The translations under genes were made by a program, and so were the position numbers. A DNA stretch of 20,666 nucleotides from Euryarchaeota archaeon UBA169 (GTDB lineage: Archaea; Thermoplasmatota; Poseidoniia; MGIII; CG-Epi1), in contig DAEH01000045.1 in the NCBI GenBank assembly GCA_002497685.1, positions 1 to 20,666 of the forward strand. Direction: 5' to 3'. Below, in pieces: positions 14,628-20,666 of the stretch (the stretch's first letter is position 1; each line of letters starts with the position of its first letter). The notes beneath the pieces were generated by a model. The model was not told the DNA's origin, did not search any database, and worked only from the letters and a program-made list of their open reading frames with translations.

Positions 14628-16241
14628 TTACTCTTCTTCGTCTAAGTCTACATCTCCAGAATCATTGTTCTCTGAAGCTAACGCCATCTCGGCAGCTGAT
14701 AATTCATCCGATTCTTCTATGCCGGAATAAATAATGTAAGTACATGCAGATAATATAACTAATATTCCGAATAAAGCAAACATATTCCCAGATTCTTTGA
14801 CCTCTTCCTTTTGACTACCTACTTCAACAAATTTCGATAGGGAAAGGGTTGAATTCTTTTCTGATAAGCCAAGATCAAGGTATGTAGTAATTCTTAATGA
14901 TAAGGGACCCTCTAATGAGGCTTTCCAAGAAATGTTACTAACTGTTTTTTTGTTTGGAGAAAGAGAGATGCTATCTCGAGCAAAACCTTTGTTATTATTG
15001 ATATCCATATCAAAAAATAAATTTGAAAAATTGTAATCGGTAGGATTATTAATTGTAACAAGAACGTTAATATCAGACCATTTCGGAACTATTTGTCCAG
15101 GCTTCCAAATTTCACCAGAAGCATAAACTTCTGCAGATTCATACTTGATTGCTGACAGATTAAGATTAAATGAGCGAATAAGTGCCGTATTCTCAGTTAT
15201 TTCTTGTGACCAGCTATCATCTACATGAGCAATTCCAAAATTTGCAAAGGCCGTGAACTTAGAGAGGTGATTAATCCGCTGACCTGTAGAGTTGATTTCA
15301 TATTCTTTAGCCCAATTCCAAGTACCTAGCATAGTTTCATCTATATCCCATTGCCTAATCTGGAATCCTGCAATTGGCAAACTTGTTGAAGTATCAATTG
15401 CCGTAAAGTTAACCCACCATTCCTGAGTTCGCCAAGAAGTACAATTGGAGAAACTAACTTCCGTTTGAAGAGGGATAGTACCTATGGAACGAAGACCGAG
15501 TGTATAATTCGATATTGATACGTTATTCATATTTAAAATAGTATCTTCTGAAAATACTCCATAATTAACAATACTTTTACCATCTAATAAAGTATCATGA
15601 ATAACTGCTTCTCCACCTACAAGCCAAATCATCGAATAATCTATACTAGAATTTGAAATTGCTAATGATCCCGCATCTGAAACAATCGTATACATACTGT
15701 AAGAGAAATTATCACTGCCAAATGCTGAAATAGTACAATTGGATATATTTAGACTTCCTGTGATATTTACTCTTATCTCAGATATAGTCATATCTAATGA
15801 ACGATTAACAATGATATTACTATTTACAATAGATAGATTGCCATCAACTAAAATGTCTCCTTCTAAACGTACATGGGAGTTAGTAATTAGCAAATTTTCT
15901 CCCAAATCCACATGTAAACCTGTAGAATTATACTCCACTCCCAATCGCAATACAAGATGCAAAGTTGCCTCTTTCTGTATATTATAATCTGATAATGTAC
16001 GACCATCCTCTAATTGTTTACCTGCAAAAATTAAACGCTGCTGATCTGGAAAAAGACCCTCTTTATCCTGGATTTTAGACTTAATATTCTCGATACTATC
16101 GTCCGGTTCAACATCTAAAGTAATCGTTTTCCCTTCAAGAGTTTTAACAAATATTTGCATAGCTTCTGCATTTACTGCAAAAAAACCTGCGAAAACCAAG
16201 AAAAATATTGATGAAAGGATTAGAACTCTAGCTATTCTCAT
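14628..16241 (-). CDS. Exported ubiquitin-domain protein: signal peptide, ubiquitin, beta-helix-like ectodomain, membrane anchor
   Basis: A 537-residue surface protein. Residues 1-27 are a signal peptide ([20 protein letters not shown], then FAVNAEA), probably cut just before M28. Residues 28-100 are ubiquitin, starting [17 protein letters not shown] and ending TLHLVLRL. Compared with human ubiquitin from memory, 64 of 73 positions are identical. All seven lysines and the L8/I44/V70 patch are kept; the RGG tail is replaced by Gly-Val-Glu. About 101-270 is a Ser/Asn-rich run of short turns ([36 protein letters not shown]) like a right-handed beta-helix. About 270-480 holds beta-sandwich-like modules, the last CARDB-like. 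A membrane span (about 488-508) and an acidic tail ending DVDLDEEE close the protein. There are many N-x-S/T sites. A TATA box lies about 25 nt upstream, and the gene heads the kae1-bud32 operon. The role is unknown. Confidence 0.92.
   Translation of the reverse strand: MRIARVLILSSIFFLVFAGFFAVNAEAMQIFVKTLEGKTITLDVEPDDSIENIKSKIQDKEGLFPDQQRLIFAGKQLEDGRTLSDYNIQKEATLHLVLRLGVEYNSTGLHVDLGENLLITNSHVRLEGDILVDGNLSIVNSNIIVNRSLDMTISEIRVNITGSLNISNCTISAFGSDNFSYSMYTIVSDAGSLAISNSSIDYSMIWLVGGEAVIHDTLLDGKSIVNYGVFSEDTILNMNNVSISNYTLGLRSIGTIPLQTEVSFSNCTSWRTQEWWVNFTAIDTSTSLPIAGFQIRQWDIDETMLGTWNWAKEYEINSTGQRINHLSKFTAFANFGIAHVDDSWSQEITENTALIRSFNLNLSAIKYESAEVYASGEIWKPGQIVPKWSDINVLVTINNPTDYNFSNLFFDMDINNNKGFARDSISLSPNKKTVSNISWKASLEGPLSLRITTYLDLGLSEKNSTLSLSKFVEVGSQKEEVKESGNMFALFGILVILSACTYIIYSGIEESDELSAAEMALASENNDSGDVDLDEEE
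15942..16160 (-). other. Ubiquitin domain inside the exported protein
   Basis: Encodes residues 28-100 of the exported protein. Differences from human ubiquitin (ubiquitin numbering) are T9E, E16D, S20D, T22S, V26I, A28S, I36L, P37F and S65A, then G-V-E in place of R74-G75-G76. K6, K11, K27, K29, K33, K48 and K63 are all present. Codons are mostly A/T-ending like the host genes, so any transfer is old enough to have been adapted, or the gene was not transferred recently. Confidence 0.95.
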
Positions 16242-16260
16242 GAAATCTCAAAGACTATCC

Positions 16261-16270
16261 CTTATAAATT
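16261..16270 (-). promoter_or_regulatory. TATA box for the ubiquitin-domain / kae1 / bud32 operon
   Basis: The minus strand reads AATTTATAAG, centred 25 nt before the ATG at 16241. It fits a leaderless transcript starting at the signal-peptide gene and reading on into kae1 and bud32. Confidence 0.5.
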
Positions 16271-16295
16271 ATATATGTACAAGGTGTGAAACTCG

Positions 16296-16303
16296 TTTTA
16301 AAG
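16296..16303 (+). promoter_or_regulatory. TATA-like element that decides the start of the divergent exported protein
   Basis: TTTTAAAG is centred about 25 nt before the ATG at 16325. The earlier GTG at 16286 lies upstream of this box, so translation from the ATG is favoured. Confidence 0.45.
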
Positions 16304-16324
16304 GGAGCTTTATCTAGCATACTA

Positions 16325-17125
16325 ATGAGAAAGGTCCTAGGCATTATCATCATCATTATGATGCTGCCTATTGCACAATCTGAAATTGATGAATATACAA
16401 GCCATCCTGGCAATATACCAAATTTCCATAATTTTGAGACTCCCCAGCTAGAACCAGGTAAAAATGGAGAGTTTTCTCTTGAAATACAAAACAGATACAT
16501 TACAAACATCACAAATGTAATTATTGATGCTGAGATATATCATAGAGCAGACATAGAAGAATCACAGGCCTTGGATGAAATTAATAGCGCTAAAAGACCA
16601 ACTATTACTCAAAACTGTTGGAATTATATTGGTGAAGAGGAAAGCTGCTTAGATAGTTCTAGTCCTAGTATAGCAAGCTTTAACATTGAATCGATATTAG
16701 TTAATCAAACTATACAGTTAAAATTTAATATAAATACAGAAGAGAGTACTGAAGAAGGAACTTATTTTATCAGATTCTCAATGAATTATGAACTTAATGA
16801 GACTAAAAGAATACTTCAATCAAGAGGATTTTGGAATATGGATCAGTGGACTAATGCTACAACAAATCTAACTGAAAATTATCCTGGTAACATTAATCTT
16901 GATTCATTAAATGTTGATGGAATAATACCTGATTCTTCATTCGGTGTGAAAAAACCAATACCAAAATGGCCCCTCTATGTTCTAATTACGCTTACAATTG
17001 TATTTGCAGGATTATCTGTAATCTTCTACCTTGAGGAAGAAGAAACATATCCTGAATTAAATAAATGGCTTCAAAAGATTAGGGGCAAATTTAATCAATT
17101 TTGGCTGAGTTTTAAGTACCGATAA
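16325..17125 (+). CDS. Small exported single-span protein with NEW3/CARDB-like ectodomain; function unknown
   Basis: A 266-residue protein from the ATG at 16325: signal peptide (MRKVLGIIIIIMMLPIAQS), an ectodomain of about 190 residues, a membrane span at about 215-236 (WPLYVLITLTIVFAGLSVIF) and a 30-residue tail that is acidic then basic. The ectodomain opens with TPQLEPGKNGEFSLEIQNRY...NVIIDAEIY, the pattern of NEW3/CARDB beta-sandwich domains that assist surface proteins. Two cysteines (C98, C108) about ten residues apart may form a disulphide. The frame is open to a GTG at 16286, but that lies before the likely TATA box and would place a polar stretch before the signal peptide. It diverges from the ubiquitin-domain gene across an 83-nt gap, and its last 69 nt overlap the convergent reductase gene. 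No specific family is recognised. Confidence 0.75.
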   Translation: MRKVLGIIIIIMMLPIAQSEIDEYTSHPGNIPNFHNFETPQLEPGKNGEFSLEIQNRYITNITNVIIDAEIYHRADIEESQALDEINSAKRPTITQNCWNYIGEEESCLDSSSPSIASFNIESILVNQTIQLKFNINTEESTEEGTYFIRFSMNYELNETKRILQSRGFWNMDQWTNATTNLTENYPGNINLDSLNVDGIIPDSSFGVKKPIPKWPLYVLITLTIVFAGLSVIFYLEEEETYPELNKWLQKIRGKFNQFWLSFKYR

Positions 17126-18235
17126 AGCAGCTAAAGAGGCATAGTCTAAGTCTCCAGTCTTTTCAATTACTTCCTTTACTTTTGGCTCTCCAAGAATAGA
17201 GATTATTTCAGCTAATTCATCATCATTTAAAGTCAAAAAAGCCTTTCGAAGATAACTGCCCTTAATCAACTCTCCACCTATTCGTTCTGAAATCAAATTT
17301 TGGTATTCGCTCAAATTATTAGAACTTAAATCTCCAGAATTCAAGGCTCTATGTGCAACTTCAAATGCTGCATCAGCTGATATTAGCCCTGAATATATGC
17401 CACCTCCAGATGTTGGTTTTGGCATACCTGCTGCATCTCCTGTCAGTATTATATTATCGGTATAGCTAGGATTTGCTATTCCAAAAGGAATTAGACCACT
17501 TATTAAATTAATTATTTTAGCCCCCCCTAATAATTTTGAAGGTGCTCCTTTCAAAAAATAGTCTCTGAAGAAAGGCATTGGTTTATGCGGTAAAGTAGTA
17601 GCTATGCCAATGCGTCCTTCATTGGGTCCGGTAGGAATCCCCCAACCGAAAAAACGTGGAGCTAGTTCTGAACCAACAAAAAGGTCAACATGATTCTCCC
17701 GGCCCTTGTATCCCTTAACATCAGCACCAAATGCAGTAAGTATTTCTCTTTTACCACTGATGCCTGAATTCTTGGCGACTCTTGATAGAGGACCATCAGC
17801 TCCAACTAACAATCTAGCTTCAATATTGAATTTTTTGGATTTATTTCGAATCCTTGCCTTAATTCCACCACTGATTTTTTCGTGGCCCAGATATGTATGG
17901 CCATGAAGTACTTCAGCTCCAGCTTCAGATGCTTTATTCGCTATCGAGCGATCTAAATCAGGCCTATCTATTACCAAAGCTTTAGTTTCTGAGGCTTGGA
18001 AATCTAAAAAAGACTGTTTCGGACCCCACAATCTGGCACCGTTCATCTCTTCGATAATAGGTCGCTCATACCCAAGATATTCAAATGTTCTAGGAGTAAT
18101 TAGACCTGCACATTGGCATGGCTCTCCGATTACTTCAGCTCTGTCAATAAGAATTGTTTTGTATCCTTCCTCGGCAAAATTCCAAGCTATCCTTGAACCG
18201 CTCGGTCCCGCACCTACTACTAAAACGTCAAGCAT
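17057..18235 (-). CDS. Geranylgeranyl reductase family FAD protein (archaeal lipid saturation)
   Basis: A flavoprotein that reduces the double bonds of geranylgeranyl chains, most likely in digeranylgeranylglycerophospholipid, to give saturated archaeal membrane lipids. In 392 residues it shows the FAD-binding VGAGPSGSRIA (G8-G13) with D31 at the end of the second strand, the GEPCQCAG motif (C42 is the conserved family cysteine position), GADGPLSRVAKNSGI (145-159), the substrate-cavity pattern APRFFGWGIP (192-201) and the second FAD motif GDAAGMPKPTSGGGIYSG (266-283). The ATG at 18235 is 10 nt after the upstream CARDB gene, in the same direction. The 3' end runs 69 nt into the convergent small exported-protein gene. 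It links functionally to idi and GGPP synthase at 4450-6110. Related family members reduce chlorophyll or menaquinone side chains, so the exact substrate is inferred. Confidence 0.9.
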   Translation of the reverse strand: MLDVLVVGAGPSGSRIAWNFAEEGYKTILIDRAEVIGEPCQCAGLITPRTFEYLGYERPIIEEMNGARLWGPKQSFLDFQASETKALVIDRPDLDRSIANKASEAGAEVLHGHTYLGHEKISGGIKARIRNKSKKFNIEARLLVGADGPLSRVAKNSGISGKREILTAFGADVKGYKGRENHVDLFVGSELAPRFFGWGIPTGPNEGRIGIATTLPHKPMPFFRDYFLKGAPSKLLGGAKIINLISGLIPFGIANPSYTDNIILTGDAAGMPKPTSGGGIYSGLISADAAFEVAHRALNSGDLSSNNLSEYQNLISERIGGELIKGSYLRKAFLTLNDDELAEIISILGEPKVKEVIEKTGDLDYASLAALSVLKTQPKLIKFAPNLLKPFI

Positions 18236-18245
18236 TGCTTGAAAT

Positions 18246-20666
18246 TTACTCTAATGGAACCAAATCAACTTGGCATTTATCTGTCAAACCTGCATCTGCA
18301 AGTGTTAAGTTGTTATCAACTGCAACACCATTCAACATGACTGCAAAGTTCGCATGCGGCAATGGAAACTTACCTACACAATTTTGCAACAACTTGTTAA
18401 CTGGCATATTAGATGGAACTTTAACATTTGCAGTTTTACCGTCTATTGTAGAAACAATAGCTACACTTATCTTGGATGGAGGTGCTGCTGCAGTCTCTTC
18501 CGCTGGACTTTCTTCACCTTCTGATTCCTCTTCTGGATCTGAAGATACGGAACTGCCACCTCTTCTTCTCAAAACAGGTATTGCTACCATTCCAAGAACG
18601 AGGATACCTGCAAGTATTGCTACTGGCCACAATAATGGCACTCCTTTAACTAACTCTCTTTCTGTCAAGCTATTAATTAACTCGATTTCCCCGAGAACTG
18701 CTGCTAATTGAAGCTCAAAGTCTTCCATAACATACTCATCATTATCGGTTCCATCGCCATTATTTGTAAGATCGCAATCATTACATTGCTGTATCTCAAA
18801 ACTTCCTGTACCTGCATCAATTGTCCATGTTAAGGTCAAGAAATCTTTGTTGTCCTTCTCAGGAACAGTCCAAGTGAAACTAACTTCGGTACTATCATCC
18901 TTGTTTATTGACTCACTTATCTGCTGTGAAAGCTCAGTGCCTGTACTATCTTCAAACTTAATTTGTAAGGGTTTAGAGGATATTTGCCAATCGGCATTAC
19001 CAATATTTTCTACAGTCACAGTAATATCTACATCTTCACCAACTTGTGGTGAGGTAGGATCCATAACTACTTTCTTAATCTTGAAATCAGGTAATACTGA
19101 GAATTCAACAGCTTCTCCACTTTGTTCAAACACTCCAGACCTTGGCCAGACATTATCTGAATATCTTCCTAGCTCATCAAACATTCGGCCAGTTTCTGTA
19201 GAAAACCCATCACCTTCAGATTCGCAAGTAAAGTCTTGGATATTGAAATCATCACAAACAGGATTCACTTCTGCACTAAATGCAGTCCACTCCTCAAGTT
19301 GTGCTTTCCATCTGAAACGAACTTCTTGTGTTTCACCTGCATCTAAATCAAACAATACATAATCTTGATTCGTACGATCTTTCAACACTTCATTGTCTGT
19401 ACTACTGTCAGCAGTAATGTATAAACGACTATTATCTACATCTGCAGCTCCTGCATTAGTAACTGTAACTGTAAAGGTTACTGTATCATCTACATTTGGT
19501 GCACCTGCATTAGTTCCTGCATATTTACTATCAACACGCATTGCTGTAATTTGTAGGTCAGGTTTTACCCTAAGTAACTCAGAATATCTAGCGTCATTAT
19601 TATTTTCATTTTCTTCTAATATTTCTCCATTATCATTATTATTATCGTAATCAGCTCTGGCTTCAACATACCATTCCCCACCTTTGATAAGCCAATCATC
19701 TGAAACTAATTCTTTAGAATTAGCTTCCTTAATATTTGTGGATCTTCCAGAACTTCCATATAATTGATAAATATAAGTATTCTTAGAATCATCAAATTCA
19801 AAGCCTGCAATTAATAATTCATCTATTTCCTGTTGAGTTGTCGGTGCTTTCTTAGGATAGTAATAAATCTCGACATTAACATCATCTGCATCAGCCGAAC
19901 CTGTATTTTCAACATCAACATAAATTACAACTGTGTCTCCATCTTTTACCTGTGAAGCATTACCGAAAACTCCATCAATTTCTATTCGAATATTACTTTG
20001 CTTTATGACTATTTCAGGTCTTTGGATTACTACCTTTAAATCAATTTCTTGACGTGCATTAGGATCATCTTCTTCGTTCCTAACTGAAATTTTAACTGTT
20101 TCATTACCCACTTCAGCTTCATCATTTACAGAAATGAAAACCCAAAGATCATCAAGTTCTCCTTCTTCAATGGTTACGCCAGCATTAGGCCATGATTGCG
20201 TTTTTGAACTATCTTGGAAGAAAGTGACCGTCCAACCATCTTCAAGAGTAGATTCAACTTCAGGAATGAAAATATCATCATTCGATCCGGTGTTATCCAA
20301 TTTGACCTTGAATTTTACACTATTTTGTGTAGTAGACCCTTCATATTCTGGATATATTTCCTTCATACTGTCTATAGCTGTAGCATCTAACTCTCTCCTC
20401 GGGGAAGCAACTTCAAGATTAACTGAAACTTGCACTGCAGGATCAATACCATCATTAGGTGAGAACTCAGTAAGAACAGTATAATTTCCAATGTCAGAAT
20501 CTTGATCTGGTTCTATACATAAGTAAAGATATTTTGATTGACCTGCTCCAATTGATCCTGTAAAACTACTTGCACAAGAAGGATTTTGGAAAATTTCGAC
20601 ATTCCACTCATCAGGATATGTTGTTGCAATTGTTTCAACATTCACAGTATCTTGACCGTTACCTGT
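18246..20666 (-). CDS. CARDB-repeat surface protein with membrane anchor and cytoplasmic ubiquitin-like C-terminal domain (5' end cut by window)
   Basis: The open frame runs off the right edge; 806 residues are visible and the true start is outside. The internal GTG at 20645 is not a start on present evidence. The ectodomain is a chain of NEW3/CARDB beta-sandwich repeats: a partial one; one with DGWTVTFFQDSS; and three CARDB units starting near IVIKQSNIRIEID, PDLQITAMRVDS and PDFKIKKVVMDPT, each with the V.NTG/V.NAG/VENIG core. The segment CNDCDLTNNGDGTDNDEY could bind calcium. One membrane span (LLWPVAILAGILVLGMVAI...) is followed by RRR, so the tail should be cytoplasmic. A 30-residue Glu/Ser/Ala/Pro linker leads to a 74-residue ubiquitin-like domain. 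The reductase gene starts 10 nt downstream. The surface-protein call is strong; the binding partners are unknown. Confidence 0.85.
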   Translation of the reverse strand, partial: TGNGQDTVNVETIATTYPDEWNVEIFQNPSCASSFTGSIGAGQSKYLYLCIEPDQDSDIGNYTVLTEFSPNDGIDPAVQVSVNLEVASPRRELDATAIDSMKEIYPEYEGSTTQNSVKFKVKLDNTGSNDDIFIPEVESTLEDGWTVTFFQDSSKTQSWPNAGVTIEEGELDDLWVFISVNDEAEVGNETVKISVRNEEDDPNARQEIDLKVVIQRPEIVIKQSNIRIEIDGVFGNASQVKDGDTVVIYVDVENTGSADADDVNVEIYYYPKKAPTTQQEIDELLIAGFEFDDSKNTYIYQLYGSSGRSTNIKEANSKELVSDDWLIKGGEWYVEARADYDNNNDNGEILEENENNNDARYSELLRVKPDLQITAMRVDSKYAGTNAGAPNVDDTVTFTVTVTNAGAADVDNSRLYITADSSTDNEVLKDRTNQDYVLFDLDAGETQEVRFRWKAQLEEWTAFSAEVNPVCDDFNIQDFTCESEGDGFSTETGRMFDELGRYSDNVWPRSGVFEQSGEAVEFSVLPDFKIKKVVMDPTSPQVGEDVDITVTVENIGNADWQISSKPLQIKFEDSTGTELSQQISESINKDDSTEVSFTWTVPEKDNKDFLTLTWTIDAGTGSFEIQQCNDCDLTNNGDGTDNDEYVMEDFELQLAAVLGEIELINSLTERELVKGVPLLWPVAILAGILVLGMVAIPVLRRRGGSSVSSDPEEESEGEESPAEETAAAPPSKISVAIVSTIDGKTANVKVPSNMPVNKLLQNCVGKFPLPHANFAVMLNGVAVDNNLTLADAGLTDKCQVDLVPLE
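18249..18470 (-). other. Diverged ubiquitin-like (beta-grasp) C-terminal domain
   Basis: The last 74 residues of the CARDB protein (ISVAIVSTIDGKTANVKVPS ... VDLVPLE) can be aligned by eye to ubiquitin along their whole length. GKTANVKVPSNMPVNKLL falls on GKTITLEVEPSDTIENVK. VMLNGVAVDNNLTLADAGLTDKCQVDLVPL falls on the [31 protein letters not shown] half. There is no C-terminal GlyGly. YukD/EsaB-type ubiquitin-like domains are an alternative comparison. Confidence 0.65.

Noticed and set aside
15942..16160. A working ubiquitin-conjugation system in this window
   Set aside because: The C-terminal GlyGly is missing, the domain is exported, and no E1-, E2-, RING- or JAMM-like gene is visible in any frame here.
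14628..16241. The ubiquitin sequence as eukaryotic contamination or an assembly artefact
   Set aside because: The ubiquitin codons are in one continuous frame with a signal peptide before and a surface ectodomain after. The gene has no intron-like interruption, uses A/T-ending codons like its neighbours, and is 2 nt from archaeal kae1. Read data were not available to exclude a chimera completely.
16286..16324. GTG start at 16286 for the small exported protein
   Set aside because: It lies upstream of the best TATA-like box and adds a polar stretch before the signal peptide; the ATG at 16325 has the expected spacing.
18154..18711. Plus-strand open frame of 185 codons opposite the CARDB and reductase genes
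   Set aside because: It is low-complexity (Ser/Thr/Leu), antisense to two clearly coding genes, and has no recognisable motif; a shadow frame.

Overview
The window looks like chromosomal DNA of an uncultured archaeon, most likely a marine Thermoplasmatota (Marine Group II/III, Poseidoniales-like). The evidence is archaeal machinery in an A+T-rich setting: the KEOPS pair Kae1 and Bud32, geranylgeranyl-diphosphate synthase, an archaeal lipid geranylgeranyl reductase, a GxGD-type prepilin/preflagellin peptidase, TATA-like boxes about 25 nt before many start codons (leaderless mRNAs), GTG and TTG starts, and many exported, single-membrane-span proteins with CARDB/PKD/propeller ectodomains. The assignment to a lineage is an inference from gene content. 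There is no rRNA, tRNA, CRISPR array or insertion sequence. Genes are packed, and no gap without a gene reaches 300 bases.

Layout. 6-929 (-) is a prepilin peptidase, divergent from a multi-span membrane protein at 1025-2698 (+). At 2695-4375 (-) an antiquitin-type aldehyde dehydrogenase is followed after 1 nt by a 55-residue protein resembling only the N-terminal D1 domain of the tRNA methyltransferase Trm5. At 4450-9306 (+) there is a run of five genes: type I IPP isomerase, GGPP synthase, a GXGXG beta-helix protein fused to an eroded glutamate-synthase-like barrel, and a two-gene ABC-2 exporter. At 9322-14625 (-) come a small membrane protein, a double winged-helix regulator, a large exported propeller/PKD protein with a cytoplasmic zinc ribbon, Bud32 and Kae1. 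The Kae1/Bud32 pair is led by a gene (14628-16241, -) for an exported protein whose mature N-terminus is an almost perfect eukaryotic-type ubiquitin. A small exported protein (16325-17125, +) diverges from it. At the right end (17057-20666, -) a CARDB-repeat surface protein, cut by the window edge, precedes a geranylgeranyl reductase.

How they work together. IPP isomerase, GGPP synthase and the reductase are three steps of archaeal ether-lipid synthesis and saturation. Kae1 and Bud32 make the t6A modification of tRNA, and a Trm5-D1-like fragment lies in the same window. The remaining genes mostly build the cell surface.

The most striking content is two ubiquitin-fold domains on opposite sides of the membrane. 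One is a near-identical ubiquitin (64 of 73 residues equal to human ubiquitin, all seven lysines kept, no C-terminal GlyGly) directly behind a signal peptide. The other is a diverged ubiquitin-like domain forming the predicted cytoplasmic tail of the CARDB protein.
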